From assembly GCF_000247695.1 (NCBI RefSeq), contig NW_004624784.1:8496519-8560518 (forward strand): a stretch of DNA of 64,000 nucleotides. Direction: 5' to 3'. This DNA is from Heterocephalus glaber (lineage: Eukaryota; Chordata; Mammalia; Rodentia; Bathyergidae). Below the pieces are notes generated by a model, which saw only the letters and a program-made list of their open reading frames with translations, searched no databases and was not told where the DNA came from. A program made the translations under genes and the position numbers. Positions 1 to 12,109 of the stretch are shown piece after piece (within the stretch, counting starts at the first letter, position 1; each line of letters opens with the position of its first letter).

Positions 1-224
1 TCTCTGCAAGCCCATAGTTTACTAGGTATCACAGTTGGTCTTCAGCTCTCCCCTCCACTTCAGTCTAGGCCCTTTTGCAGAGGGCAGTGTTTTGCATGAC
101 AGCAGAACTTTCAGATATAAGTTGTTTAATCTTTGACATGTGTTGAATCTGGTGCATTGACTAGCTGAAACCTGGTAGAGGTTCACTGCTTTTATGTTTC
201 TCAGCTCACCATATTAACTGCTCA

Positions 225-345
225 GTGTTAAATCTCCTGTCTCCCCCAGTAACAGGAAAACAGGGATCATTGTCTATTTTGTTCACTTGCATCTAAGTAC
301 TTAAAGTAATGCCTGGCACATGGAAGATCTTCAGAAAGGATTTCT
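225..345 (+). repeat. L2 LINE 3'-end fragment
   Basis: The stretch follows the L2 3' end: a 'cagggatcattgtctat' segment, then 'taatgcctggcacatggaag' and a degenerate tail. This is the classic 'agtgcctggcacatagtagg' signature. It is old and non-coding. Confidence 0.6.
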
Positions 346-2540
346 TTTTTTAAAAAAATTGAACATCTCTTTGTTGGAACCCTGCTTGTTTTCATTAATT
401 AAAAATAAACTCAGGATCATACAGTTTAAAGTACCAGTACCACATCCTTTGTAAATCTCACCTTTTCTGCCTCCCCGTAGCACAAGCCTGCTTTAGGTGG
501 AAAGAGAATTGGAGCAGGGGAAGTCTGGGGCCCACTCTTTCCATCTTCCTAAACCCACACTTTGCAGAAGGATAGGAGAAATGTGCTGTAGTTTTGGCAC
601 CTTCTTATCCCCTCCTTTGTTTCATTCTCCATCTCTCACTGTATTTTAGGGTGTGGACGCAAAGACAGGTGTCACCACTCGCCTGGGCTGCAGCTCTGTC
701 TGTAGGCTTGGATGTTTGCTTGGTGCCCTGATTGATGATAGGTTCCTGCCAGGTGGAGACATCTGAATACTAGAGTTCTTGTGGTACCTAAGGGCAAAGA
801 TTTCTTCAGAACTCCTTAGGGAATTCCTGGTCCCTTGGTTCCTGATATGGAAGATTAAGTGTCAGTCTTCTTCATCCAGCTGCCCTTCAGCTCCTCTCTG
901 GTGATACAACCCATAGCCTTCCTGAGCTCATTTTCCTGCAGGCTGCCCTATTAGATAAGGTCCTAATAGGGGACTTGGCCCACTTGACCCAAGGGAAGCT
1001 CTTGCAGCCTTCAATTCACTTTTCATCTGCCCAGGTAGGCTCAGGGCCAGTTGAGCTGACCAACAAGTCAGCTGACCTGGCAGTCATCCAGTTGGGAATC
1101 AGCATGCCAAGGCCTCTTTCAGGTAGCTCTTCCAAAGTAATTCCCTTTGCTAGTCACCTTGTCTGGGGACTTAGAGGATAGCATTCCAGAGGGAAAGGAA
1201 AGAAAAGCCATAGTTACCTAACAAGGCAGAAGACCCAGACTTAAGGAAACCATCTGCTGTTTTCTTTGTCTTCTTTGGGCTAGGAAGGAGAAAGAAAGAG
1301 CCAAGTGAGAAGTGAGGTATAGCAGAGCCATTCTTTCACCTCTCTAAGCCTTGTTGGGTACTCTCTTTTTCTAAACATTTGAACTCTTAATAATGTAAGC
1401 TCTTGGCTGACTCTTTGACCCTAGTTTTGCTTCCTTGGTTGCCAGTATGGTGTACAACTCAGCATTCTGCTGAAGGGTATAGATCATCTCTTCTTGTTTT
1501 GGAATCCTCTAAGTCCAGCCAGTCAGGGTCCATTGGCAGAATTGCTAAGTCCCTGTCTATGTAGTAATGCAGATCTTAAATTGGAGAGTCACAAGATATG
1601 CCAAAAATCGTTTTCTCTTTAGTATTGTCCTTCTCTTAAAGCTCATTACATATGAGAAACTGAGGTTTACTTATTCTTTGGCAAAGTTCCTGATAACAGT
1701 TTCTTTTTGAAGAGCTTGTCTAGGACAATACCTTACCTAAAGACATGCGAGTGATAAAGTGTAATGCTTTCACATTTAAAAACAAAAGAATGAAGAAAAG
1801 AATGAGAAGAAATCCTCATTATTTCTGCATATTCATCTTTCACTGCAGCACCAAAGTCGGTGTTAGACACATTTACTGACAGTTGGATTATCCCAGGTCT
1901 GGCAAAAGAGCATGAATCAACACTTCTGTTGAATTTCTCAGCAGTGCTCTGAATGTATATTTGATGTGTGTCATAAAAGTGTGTGCAGATTGCTTGAGGC
2001 CTTCTGTCATTGAAGGTTCAAATACTCAACATTAGCCCATCACACTTTACCTCAGATAGAATTGAAAAATGTTTTAGCAATATATGAGCATATGTAATGT
2101 TCATCATTTCTATTAGTACTGTAATTAAATCAGCCTTATAATTAGACAGTTTTTTAAATCTTAAGTAATATGATTAGAACAAAATAGAATGCAACCCTCA
2201 GAAGTCTGAGGCACAGTTAGGTAGTAACTTTCTTATAATATTTTGCTGAATGGATGACTTTGATTTGTAGGTAGATAGATAGTTCAGCATTTGAGTAAGG
2301 AGTCTGATAAAGCTGGACTTTTCTAAATCCTTTGTGATTCCAGACAAGGCTAGTTTTCACTGTTATACTTATTAACAAAGGAACCACATTTCCTCCAGCA
2401 GAATACAGTATTTTAGAAATTTAAATCCCTGACACCATTTCCTGTAGAAAAATGACAGCATATTCTATCTGTGAAAAAGTGGGGAAAGGCTTGTGAGCAA
2501 ATCAAGAAAAAATCACTGATGTTTATTAATGAAGAGGATT
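346..2540. other. No gene seen; unassigned sequence
   Basis: The frames here are short (up to 68 codons) and resemble no family I know. The first kilobase is moderately GC-rich, and 1.6-2.5 kb is AT-rich. I could assign no interspersed repeat with confidence. Confidence 0.5.
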
Positions 2541-2542
2541 AA

Positions 2543-2715
2543 ATCCCCCTCCCCCCTCCCTCCTTAGTACTGGTGATTGAATAGGCAAGTTCTCTACCAC
2601 TGAGCTCTATCCCAGCCTACTTTTTATTTTATTTTGAGACAGGGTCTTGGTAAGTTGTGCAGACTGGCCTTGAACTAACTGGGAAGTCACTGGCCTCCAA
2701 CTACCAGCTTCCTTA
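2543..2715 (-). mobile_element. B1-dID composite SINE, old copy
   Basis: On the plus strand a C-rich tract (the complement of the SINE tail) is followed by the complement of an ID element, 'tctaccactgagct' with 'atcccagcc'. The complement of a B1 follows, with 'ttttgagacagggtct' and 'ctggccttgaac'. The order B1, ID, tail on the minus strand is that of the rodent B1-dID SINE. It is clearly diverged. Confidence 0.75.
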
Positions 2716-3114
2716 TTTTGAGATTATATTAAAATTGTAGCACAGCCTGCAGCTTGGGAGTGATGGGAGAGGCCCTTTGTACACCACTGGATTTAAGCAA
2801 AAAAAATAGTTTGTGTGATTCCCTGGTGGCAGCTGCTTATACCATTTTATTCTAGCAAGTGCTGTCTGAGTCAGGTGGACAATCTGCTCAGAGCAGGTGC
2901 ACAGAGTGCAGGCTGTAGAGTCACCAGGCTAGACATGGGTGGTATAGGGACTTCAAATGATCCAAATCACCCCTGGAAATTTAAGTACATACCTGTAAAG
3001 CTGGCTTTTATCCTACATGAAAAAATTTAATCTTAGATCATTCTGAGTTTCTCTTCCCAAAACTACTTTAACCAAGACAACAACTATAACAATAACAATT
3101 TTCAAAAAACAGTA
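2716..3114. other. No gene seen; unassigned sequence
   Basis: Nothing recognisable lies between the flanking SINEs. A 71-codon frame here has no family resemblance. Confidence 0.45.
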
Positions 3115-3300
3115 TAGCTGCCATGTATTTAGTGCCTGCTGTGTGCTTTGCGATATTAGCTCTAATCTTTACATCTCTCTTAGAAGATAGGGCCTGATGA
3201 CCTTACATGGCTCCCTGAAGGTCAGACAGCTCATCAAAGTGCTGAGGGTAGGATTTGTACCCAAGACATCGAGATCTCTGTGCTGTTACCAGACCCAGGC
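3115..3300 (+). mobile_element. MIR SINE
   Basis: The order of diagnostic pieces matches MIR: 'tagtgcctgctgtgtgcttt', a central 'ttacatctctct', then 'aaggtcagacagctcatcaa' and 'ggatttgtacccaagac'. An ancient mammalian tRNA-derived SINE. Confidence 0.65.
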
Positions 3301-3753
3301 TGCTCACTGCTGGAAATCCAATATTTAGAAGACAAAAGTTGATGGGAAGTGGGCCAGTACCTTGGAAAATTTGGGAGAGATATGGGCTATCATCCTTCAA
3401 GAAAACATCTTGGGGAACTCAGGCACACAAAAGAGTTTCTATAGGGAGGTGTAGAAGCAATAGGCAGGAATACTACATTCTGGGTGGGGTCTTCATGACC
3501 CAGGGCATATGGTTCCTTGTTTTCCCCTCTTCATTGGGCAGAATGTCACAATGAACCTCAACTTCTTGGGGCTAGTTCCTCTAGTACTTTAGACAGATAT
3601 ACTACTTTTCTGGAGGTTAAACCTGACAGTAATTTACATGCTTTTTACTAGTTAGTGCACAGAATTAAAGACCAAAGAAAAACATTATATAAGCTGAAAG
3701 TCACCAGATAGTCTGGGTTCGGTAAATCTAAAGAAAAACTGCTAAATAGCAGT
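3301..3753. other. No gene seen; unassigned sequence
   Basis: A 99-codon frame runs through this stretch from 3255, but it overlaps the MIR and encodes nothing recognisable. No repeat was identified. Confidence 0.4.
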
Positions 3754-4100
3754 TGTATATATCAGTTTCCTGTCTCTGTGACAAAATACTTTAGAAAATC
3801 AATTCAAAGGCAAAAAAGATTTCTTTTGGCTCATAGTTGCCAATGTTTCAGTCTATGGTCAGCTGGCCGCATTGTTTCTAGGCCTGTGGTGAGGCAGAAC
3901 CTCATGGCAGAAGGGGGTAGCAGAGCAAAGCTGCTCACCTCTTGGTAGCAGGAAGTAGAGAGAAAGGAAAAGGAACAGACAAGGGATATAATATATCCTT
4001 CATGGACATACCCCCATGACCTACCTCCAAGTAGGTCCACCTCCTTTCCTTCAGCTAGGAACCCATTAAAGTATGTTCAACCTGCTGCCTGTGGGTTGGA
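3754..4100 (-). mobile_element. ERVL-MaLR type LTR fragment
   Basis: The plus strand reads as the reverse complement of a MaLR LTR: 'tatcagtttcctgtctctgt', 'ggctcatagttgccaatg', 'ctgtggtgaggcagaacctc', 'gcagagcaaagctgctcacc', then 'gacctacctccaagtaggtc' and 'aggaacccattaaagtatg'. This resembles THE1/MST/MLT-type LTRs and their rodent relatives. The subfamily was not resolved. Confidence 0.6.
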
Positions 4101-4874
4101 AAACAGGAGGGGAAATAACTTTGCAAAAGACAAACAGGGAGTGAGCACTGTTACAGGGCTGCCTCCATCCCAGGGTGGAGCTGCAGATAGGGTGAGCATT
4201 ACCTCACGTGCTCATGAAACTAATTCAGACGCGTTTATAGCCACATTCTCCTTATGCTTATCACCCTGCTCTTTTATTGCTTAGTCTTTAAGTAACACAA
4301 AAAGATCTATTATATCATTACAGTTCATTTTTCTCATAATTGTATTCTCAGCAGATGCAATTGACAAATTATCGAGCTTCTCTTGTCTCCCTGACATTTT
4401 TATGTAGTTTTGAAATGCATTTTAGATTAAAATTTCTCTCATAAAAAGCAATAGTTACTTTTCAATAAGAATCTGCTCAATTCCCCACCCCCACTACTAA
4501 CACAAGACAAATTCACCCACAACACAGATAGAAAATAAGAAAATTTATGGTGGAAAAACTCTTCCACTTTACAGGCCAGACTGAGGAAAAACTTCCATAG
4601 TTTACATTTATCCTGGGACATCCACATCTAACAGTGTGAGACTTTCTTCAGACCAGCGGAATAGATCTTGGTGCAAAGGACACAGCCAAGTTTAAATCTC
4701 CCCAGAGAAGAACCTTGCTCCTGTCTGTTTTCTGTGCCTGCCTCCTGCCTACCACAGTGGCAGCCTAGAGGCATTAATTTGCCATTAAACGTATTTCTTC
4801 CAGCATTAGACTCAGATAAGGGAGTGCCTTTTGCTTGTTGTCAGAACTGCTCATTGTCTCTATTCCATTACCCC
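4101..4874. other. No gene seen; unassigned sequence
   Basis: Only short frames (up to 74 codons) without recognisable similarity. No repeat is clear by eye. Confidence 0.4.
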
Positions 4875-5035
4875 TCGTGTATTAGAGCTTAGACTCCACA
4901 AACCTAGATGCTTGTTAAATACACATTCCAGGGCTGCACTCAAGAATCTCCAGAGGTATGGTTTAGGAATCATTTTTACAAAAGCTCTACAAGTAATTCT
5001 ACTGTACAGACATTGTCTTAGAGTAACAAATAGAA
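4875..5035. mobile_element. MER5-like hAT nonautonomous DNA transposon
   Basis: The pieces 'gatgcttgttaaatacacat', 'ccagggctgcactcaagaat' and 'ggaatcatttttacaaaagc' follow the MER5A pattern (cttgttaaaatgcag, gggccccacc, agaatct, aacaagctcc). MER5 is a Charlie/hAT-derived MITE shared by placental mammals. The element is nearly palindromic, so no strand is assigned. Confidence 0.5.
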
Positions 5036-5384
5036 TTTGCAGTAAGCAAGGGCTTCTAGGGCTCTAGCAAAACCTGTGTGTGCACCGTGCCTGCCATAGG
5101 GAGCCACAGGGCCGTGTTCACAGGGAGCTGCTTCAGGAGTTCCCAGGGTTCTGTCTCTCTTCCTTCCAAAGCCATTTAAATTGAAGTTTGAATTGTAGCT
5201 CCACTGGTCTAACTGCTCCTGTAAAAAGAAGAGAGTGAAGATGGTAATGAAAGTATCCATGTAGGGTCTTTTGAGACAGTGACTGTCTCTTAGGGATACT
5301 GTTTTTAAATCCTTACTACTTTTAGAAAAATTGGTGGAATATCAAATGATAATGAGAAGAGAGGAATTTTTTAAAAGATGGTTA
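5036..5384. other. No gene seen; unassigned sequence
   Basis: Nothing recognised. An 80-codon minus-strand frame at 5018-5260 is not similar to any family I know. Confidence 0.4.
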
Positions 5385-5590
5385 TTAAGCATTGCAAGGC
5401 ATTAGAACTTTGTCATTCAGTTTGCATCCAAAGAAAAATAAATTACAGCAATAAAAAGCAAAGTAATTAGTGCTCAATAGCATAAATCAAACAGCTGCAC
5501 AGAAGTGTCCCTTTATGATAAGAGAGAGGTTCGGGCAGTTGTCAATTTAAAGATGCGTTGGGTTTGGGCAGGTCATTTGCGTGTTGATTG
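5385..5590. other. Candidate conserved noncoding element
   Basis: Repeat-free AT-rich block with closely spaced transcription-factor-like words: 'aataaattacagcaataaa', 'aagtaattagtgctcaat', an E-box 'cagctg' at about 5492 and 'gtcaattt'. This texture is typical of developmental enhancers. The call is by eye; conservation was not tested. Confidence 0.25.
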
Positions 5591-5864
5591 GAATGTAGCA
5601 CACATTTGCCCTTAGACACAAAGGAGCTTTGCTTCCGTGAAGAGCACCTCCCACAGAGGTCTGGGCAGAGGGGACTTTGGTGTGTCAGGGGTGCCTATCA
5701 TGCTGTTATTGTTTACATGAGAGCACCACTCACCCTACACTTTTGCCAACCACACTTTCCTGCCTGCGGCGTTGAATGCTCACAGTATGGTCATTTATTC
5801 CTAACTCTTCATTGCTCCTCTCCTGCTTGTAGAGGCTAGTGGCCTAACAGCAAGGTTTTGGACC
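5591..5864. other. No gene seen; unassigned sequence
   Basis: Moderately GC-rich, with only an 83-codon frame of no recognised similarity. Confidence 0.4.
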
Positions 5865-5985
5865 AGACAGAGCTAACTTTGTATCTCTGCCATGTATTAG
5901 CTCTGTGAGTTCCAAGCCTCAGTTTGTTCTTCTGTGAAATGGGAATGAACATGCCTGGTTAGTTGTCACCCCATGAGATCTGGTA
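5865..5985 (-). mobile_element. MIR SINE (minus strand)
   Basis: The sequence 'tgagttccaagcctcagttt', then 'ttctgtgaaatgggaatga', is the complement side of MIR ('cctcagtttcctcatctgtaaaatgggg'). Confidence 0.65.
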
Positions 5986-6492
5986 CAGAAAAGCCTTTCT
6001 TTAGGAGCTTTGATGTAAGAGTTGGTGACAAATGGTCCCTTCCCTCAGTGTTGCTCACGAGAGACATCTGTGTAAAAAGAAAATTTGCAAACAAGATGGT
6101 GTGCCTCACAAGAACAATAGTGACAAAGAGATCTAGTGTATCATTTCCCCACCACCCCTTTCCTCTGCCTGATCCACGGGGCTGCCTCCTCCTTTAGATC
6201 TCTGTATTCTTGGGGATAACTCACTCTCTTTTCTGGACCTGGGCTTATAAGTTGAAAAGTAAGCTACATCTCCCTCATTTTATTAGAGACCTCCTTTAGC
6301 AGGATCAGCCTCCAAAGAGCAAGGGATAAGTGGAAAGTTATGTAAGAGAAACTCCCTTGTGGATGTGGGTGTGGATCTCAGTGTAGCTTTTGTCACTGGA
6401 GATGGCTTGCAGTTAACACTGCATGGTCATTTTTCTAAAGCTGTGTGTTCTTGTATATGTGTGCACTCACACATACATGTGCTACACACAAA
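5986..6492. other. No gene seen; unassigned sequence
   Basis: No repeat or gene recognised. The 3' end grades into the neighbouring CA microsatellite through an imperfect 'cacacatacatgtgctacac' stretch. Confidence 0.4.
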
Positions 6493-6501
6493 CATACACA
6501 C

Positions 6502-6538
<37 letters not shown>
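6493..6538. repeat. (CA)n microsatellite
   Basis: About 22 dinucleotide units with one interruption ('cgca') near the 5' side. The tract accounts for the long runs of His/Thr or Cys/Val in overlapping open frames, which are not genes. Confidence 0.97.
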
Positions 6539-6539
<1 letters not shown>

Positions 6540-7744
6540 TATAGTACAAATCAAACCTCGGTCTGGGAGCCCTAAATTTGGGGGAAGCGTTTTGTCTTCT
6601 CCTTAGATTAAGTCTCAGAGGGACTAGCGGGGAGCCGGGGGGTCTTGGCAACATTGTCCCCTTGATTCGGCTGGATATAGTGCCGCTCATTTCCTGAATA
6701 GGACCCTTTTTGTCTGACAAATGAAAATAATTTCAATAAAAGCTTATTACTAGCTTGGTATTTTAGGGCCAGGCTTTGCATTGAAAATTAAACTGTTGTC
6801 CTGGCAGATCGTTTCTGCATAATTTTCTGTGCATGTGGTGCTGGCTGTCTACATATCCATTGGCTTCATCTTCACTATAATGAGATTCTTTTCTGGTGTG
6901 TTTGCTGGACACTCTGTAGACAAAGATCTGTTATTTCTTTTTCAGTGCTAGTGCCAGTAACCAAGACATATATGAGCATTCATCATCTGCTCACTGAAAC
7001 GCAGCTCAGTCTCAGATGTGGGGTGAACATAGAAAGCCAGCAAGGCCAAGTCCGGCCTGTCTGATCCAGTGATTAAATAGGGTGTGATTCTGAGGAGCTC
7101 CTTAAAACTGATCTTTCCTCCACCCACGCCATAGGTTCACAAAACCTAAAACAAATACACTGGCACCAAGATTGCTAGGAGAGAGGCAGGAATTCGGGTT
7201 ACAAGATTCTTTGTGAGACAGCACATCCTGAATAAAGAAGATAGGTGTCAGGTGACAAAAGGATGCAACCTCCATTCCTTCTGCCCCAGGTTTTTTCAGC
7301 CCCTTGCTGGTTCAGTAAATGGGCCAGTGCTTTAGCATAATGCTCTTGTAGCTTCAGGATTTGTTTTTTTAATACCTACATTGTATTCAAGGTGCACATT
7401 CTTGCCTTTTTATGTTATTGCCAGTTTTTAATAGCACTAATAGCTCTAGTGGCCCTCTGAACATAGGGGTGTCCAAAGGCCTCCTTCTTGGTTTTACCAT
7501 TATTAATTCAAATGATAAGACCATCATGTGGAATACAGGCTAGGCCCAGGACATCTTCTAAACATCAATGTTGAGTTTGACACTTAAGATCCTTATAAAT
7601 GTGAAGGCTTACTTTATGTTCCTCTTGGTGAACAGGCTCAGAGGCTCTAGGGATTGTTGGCAGAGTGAAGAAACTGGGGAGGTTCTGAAGAATATATTTA
7701 GGATCATGGTGATAACAATTGTTAATTTCTGTACTGAAAAAGTT
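6539..7744. other. No gene seen; repeat-poor sequence
   Basis: No interspersed repeat identified. The part from about 6720 to 7020 is repeat-free and AT-rich ('ttcaataaaagcttattact', 'tctgcataattttctgtgca') and could be conserved noncoding DNA, but I see no decisive motif. Confidence 0.35.
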
Positions 7745-8000
7745 GGAGTGGTTTTAATCCTTTGGATAAATATGTACTGTGCATCTTCTGTGTGCACTGA
7801 GCTAGACACTGGGGAGCAATCATGAACAGCAGAGAAGCCTCTTGCCTTCATGAAGCTTAGTAAATACACAAAGTGGGTCAATTATACAAGATGGTGCTTA
7901 GTAGTGTGTACTAAAGGGGTAATAAATCAGACAGAGCACCTGGGACTGGGAGTGCCAGGGAAAGTGGTGTAGGCAAATTAAATGGGTTTGAAAAGCAACT
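7745..8000 (+). repeat. Ancient mammalian interspersed repeat, 5' part
   Basis: The order 'catcttctgtgtgcactgag', 'ctagacactggggagcaatc', 'cttgccttcatgaagcttag' follows a common mammalian repeat ('ctactgtgtgccaggcactg...gctggggatacagcagtgaa...ccctcatggagcttacattc'). Relatives occur at 27.8, 30.0 and 31.2 kb. I cannot name the family reliably. Confidence 0.5.
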
Positions 8001-8084
8001 TGGATACTAATAATAAACTGAAATCTGCCTGATGTTTTGGCTGTAGAGATTTTTGTGACATCATTTGTACTATTGTCCTGAGAT

Positions 8085-8240
8085 TTTTATTTAACCTTTC
8101 ATGCTGTGTCTGCCTCTATTAATTTGTAAGCAAGTTGAGGACAGAAACTAAATCATAAGTTCCAGCTTCTCCTACTGCACAGAGATTCTAGTGTATAGAC
8201 ATATAGATGCTCCATACCTGTGTATTAAATGAATTTATAC
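8085..8240 (+). repeat. L2 LINE 3'-end fragment
   Basis: Matches the L2 tail pattern: 'gtgtctgcctctattaattt', 'gtaagcaagttgaggacaga', 'cctactgcacagagattcta', 'tgtgtattaaatgaatt'. This is the 'ctgtaagctccttgagggcaggga...aataaatatttgttgaatga' series in degraded form. Confidence 0.6.
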
Positions 8241-10041
8241 ACCTCCATCAGCAAGAGACAAGCATGCCCTCCAGCATGGCTGTTTCTTACGTTTGTTTTG
8301 AGTGTCAGAGAACTGTGCTCAACCTGAGTATCATCTCTGAAGTGGGATGGTGGTCTCCTGTAACCCTTTGCTGAACATTTCATGGCAACTCTCTCCTTGT
8401 AGTGAAGGATGGACCATGAGGAAAACTACGGGAAAGGTATCTTTTTCCTTCTTTTCTTCTCTCAGGAAGTTTGCTTCCTTAGTATAAAAGGCACAGGAGA
8501 AATGGTCACTCAATGCTTGACATTAACCAACTGGCAACAGTTGTCTCACTATTCATATTTAGCTCTGCAGATTTTCAGACTTTGTGGTCTGATCCAAGAT
8601 ATTCCAGTTGCTGTCAGTAAATTCTTTTTTATGTTCCTTTAAAATTAAATTTAAGGCTGTTGGTCTTTTTTGAGGTTAGGTTGTAGTGGAGGCAAACAAC
8701 CGAGTTGATGTCATTAGCAATGAGCCCTGTCAGGGCCTGTCATAGCCCTGCTCTGGGTGCTTTCAGCCCTCCTGGGCTATATGGGGGTGGACACAAAGCC
8801 ATCTGCTCCCTCACCAAAGAATAGCTCACCATGGCCTTCTCTTAGCTCCCAGGGCACTTTGGTTCAAGCTTGTTTTACTCCATTTCATGGAATGAGGGGA
8901 ACAGTTGTGTTCAGAAGATCTTAAGAAACAGGAGAAATTTCTTGGAAGTATACAGAGGCTTCTGATAGAAGCTGGGATCTGGAAGTGAGCCACTCCCTGG
9001 AATGGAGTATAAATTAGGGCAATGTGGGCCACAGTGACAAGTGAATGCACACCTCAGGGATTGGTGCCTTAGACTTCTATTTCTCGGGGTCATAAACTTC
9101 AGTGCCTGGTGGCCAGGTTGGGTGGGCTCATCTGCACAGAGTTGTTTAGGATCTCAGGATGGCAGACCCCTGCCATCCTCATCCTTGACATCACAGGCAC
9201 GTCAGCTGGCCAGGGATGAGAGACAGAAGATAAAGGAGGCAGCTTTCTGGGCCACCAGGGAGGTGGCATCTGTCACTTTTAGCTATGGTCTACCTGTTGG
9301 AACCTAGCCACTTGGGTTATGGCTTACTTCTAGGGAGACTGGAACCTCCCATCTAGCTGTCTGCTCAGGAGGAGAGAGAGGAAGCTGTGAAGAAGTGTTG
9401 GCATCTCCACCACAACCAAGGACTGAGTGGGAATTATCTGGAGCCACATCAACCACTTCCTGTACCCTGATAGGGAGCAGTGTTCCTTTCCATGCTTTGC
9501 TCCTTGTTTTTCAGAGGGGGAGGGGTACATGGTACTTTTTTGGTGAAAAAGACACTCTTCCTCTCCCTCCTCCAGTGGGGCTCACCAGTGCTGTGTGGAC
9601 ATTGTCACACCCGGGGACATGGGCTGGTATTTACTGAGTCCCCTCCATGGGTCACAGGTTAGCACATTCTTTCAGGGCTTACCTCAAGCATCAGGCACGT
9701 CTGTAAAATGTGTGAGGAAAGACAGTTTTCCCAGAGACTCTGACCTAAATTCTAAGCCAGGCTGTGAGAATTTGCCTTTAAAAAAACAAGCAAGAATTTT
9801 AAAAAGATAATTTCCCTCAAATCGCATCTGTTCAGTTCTGTCTCAGCACTAGGTAATGTGTGTTCCTTAATCCTCTAGGAGAAAGAGCTTTGCCTTCCCC
9901 AGTTGCATGGCTTCTGCATTTTAGTTTCTTCCCAATGCAGTAGTGCACACAACGCCCTGCTCTTCAGCTTAGCTGTACAACTCTTAGGAGCGTGCAGATG
10001 ACGTTGGGACTAGGCATGTATTTGGAAGTGTATTTATACAT

Positions 10042-10043
<2 letters not shown>
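8241..10043. other. No gene seen; unassigned sequence
   Basis: Several overlapping frames of 60-91 codons occur, none with recognisable domains. No interspersed repeat is clear. Base composition is more GC-rich around 8.7-9.7 kb, but without CpG enrichment. Confidence 0.4.

Positions 10044-10073
<30 letters not shown>
10044..10073. repeat. (TG)n microsatellite
   Basis: About 15 uninterrupted TG units. Confidence 0.95.
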
Positions 10074-10074
<1 letters not shown>

Positions 10075-10313
10075 TAAGAGAGGGAGAGGTAGTGTGTGTA
10101 TTTGTTTAATATCTGTGTATCTGCTGGGGAGTGAATACCACTGTCCACTCAAATAGCACTGCTTGGTATTTGAGATACCAAATCTCATTCTGCCCGCCCT
10201 ACCACTATTGAGATGGGGGAATAGCAGCTGCCTGCGCATGCCTGATGACTCTTATACTGTGGCCATGTGTACTGGCTGTTTCACAGATTACATCTTAAAT
10301 AACGGGAAATATA

Positions 10314-10401
10314 GAACTAGGGTGCATCTAAGTGATAGAGCACTTGCTTAGCATGTGTGAGGGCCTGGTTTAGATCCTCTGCACTAAAAATAACAATAAT
10401 A
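10314..10401 (+). mobile_element. ID SINE, older copy
   Basis: The body reads 'ggtgcatctaagtgatagag', 'cacttgcttagcatgtgtga', 'gggcctggtttagatcctct', then 'gcactaaaaataa'. This is the tRNA-like ID consensus with A-box and B-box remnants and an A-rich tail. More diverged than the ID copies at 34.5 and 36.1 kb. Confidence 0.8.
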
Positions 10402-11113
10402 GTACTGAGAAGTATAGAAATATTGGTGCCAATGCACTGTACACAGGTTTAGTGAGTGGAATTCTTTCCTTGGGTTCAGGAAAAGAAATTTCAAGGAGAG
10501 AAATCAGTGCCCCAGCATCTCCAGTGTTCTGCCTTGTTGAGAGAGGAATCATGTCCTATGTGTTTTTGGTCACACAATTAACAACTAAGAAAAGACAAGC
10601 TCAGGAAAGAAGTCCTTGGTAGATGCTGAAGAGTATTCTCTTTGTTCTTTGTGCCAGAAGCAATAGGTTTCCAATTATGATGGAAGGAGAAATAGCGCCT
10701 GTGAAGTGTTGCTGTGTATCAAAATCTGTACTGTATTATTGCCATGTTCTTCATGCAGTAGATGTTATTTAGGAGCACACTCTGCCCTTCTTTTCAAGGA
10801 CATCATCTAACAGTTATCTCTTTCCTTTTCTTTTTTTGCTGTTTTCCAACCTGATGATGTGCTGCATGTCCTGTTTCAATGAAATTCCTTCATTTATTTC
10901 ATATCACAACAAAAAGGTAAGGAACCGCAAATTATACACTTCCAGGCAGCACCAATTTAATATAAACATGCTGAAGGAGATGCATTTTGATCACTGGAAA
11001 TTTTTTTACTTTAAGAGAAAAACTGATTAACTGTCAGGACCTCAATTCTACTATTGATGTTTGGCTGATTGATTTCACATCTCTTGAGTTTTGGTGTTGA
11101 ACAAGGTTCAGGA
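10402..11113. other. No gene seen; unassigned sequence
   Basis: No recognised repeat or coding similarity. AT-rich after 10.8 kb. Confidence 0.4.
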
Positions 11114-11129
11114 ATGTGTGTGTGTCTGT

Positions 11130-11170
<41 letters not shown>

Positions 11171-11180
11171 TGTGTGTGTG
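11114..11180. repeat. (TG)n microsatellite, interrupted
   Basis: TG units with 'tctg' interruptions at both ends around a pure core of about 16 units. Confidence 0.95.
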
Positions 11181-11689
11181 CGGTGTTCTGGGAAAGGAGG
11201 TCTTTGTAGTTAAGAGGTTTTTAAGCAGCTTACAAATATGGAGAGCAATTCACAAACACCTCACATACCAAAATATTAAGGGGAAAAGAGGTGAGAGGAG
11301 TGTTAATATTGCTCTATTTCCATACTTTAGAGCAAGAGTAATCTAAACAATAATGAGTCCAGTTTGAGATGTGTACCACATTAGTAGAGAGACCACGAGC
11401 CACCTCAAGTGGAAGAACTTAAAGCTTCATACCGCTAATCACACCTACCCACCACATATCATTTTTTGTCTTTGCCTATTTTTCTTATGTTAAAAAATAA
11501 AAACACATCAGCACGTACCATGTTCTGTTATAAAAGAAGTCTTTGCCATGCAGAGTAAATGTGTAAGGGTACAGATTAAGCTGCTATGACAAAAAGACCT
11601 AAAATGGCATGTCATTTCCAGTAGGTAGCCAGCTCTGCTGTATCAGATCAGGAGGGGACTTGGATTCCTTCTATGCTGTTGCAACTCCA
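11181..11689. other. No gene seen; unassigned sequence
   Basis: Nothing firmly recognised. A short piece near 11,580 ('aagctgctatgacaaaaaga') recalls the start of a reversed MaLR LTR but is too short to call. Confidence 0.35.
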
Positions 11690-11968
11690 TCCCTTAAAAT
11701 ACTAACTCTTTTAAGTGTACAGTTCAGTCGTGTTAGGTATATTCAGTGTTGAGAAACAGATATCCAAGACTTTTTCTTCCTGTAAAACTGGAACTCTATC
11801 CATTAAACAACTTTCCTTTTCTTCTTCCTTCCAATCCCTAGTACCCACTATTCGACTATTTCTATGAATTTAACTATTTTCATAATTCATATAAGTGGAA
11901 TTATATAGTGTTTTGTTTATGATTTGTCCATGTTTCAGTTTGCAACAGGATTTTTTTTCCCTTTTAAG
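11690..11968 (-). mobile_element. L1 LINE 3'-region fragment, left part
   Basis: The plus strand reads 'taagtgtacagttcagtcgt', 'ctatgaatttaactattttc' and 'cataagtggaattatatagt', the complement of the 3' region of an ancient L1. The element resumes after the B1 insertion at 11969-12108. It has no intact reading frame. Confidence 0.65.
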
Positions 11969-12108
11969 AAATTTTATCTATTTATTTGTTTGGGTTTTTG
12001 AGAGTCTTGCTATGTAGTTCAGGCGGACCTTGAACTCACTATGTAACCCAGGCTGGCCTCAAACTCATGGGCTCTGGAATTACAGATGTGCACCCCATGC
12101 CTGACTTC
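11969..12108 (-). mobile_element. B1 SINE inserted in L1
   Basis: The complement of a B1: 'tttgagagtcttgctatgta', 'gttcaggcggaccttgaact', 'aacccaggctggcctcaaac', 'ggaattacagatgtgcaccc'. The flanks carry a near-identical duplication, ttcccttttaag at 11957-11968 and the same with one extra T at 12110-12122. The L1 sequence continues on each side. Confidence 0.85.
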
Positions 12109-12109
12109 C

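Noticed and set aside
6427..6720. Frames of 61 and 97 codons on opposite strands around 6.5 kb
   Set aside because: Both include translated CA repeat.
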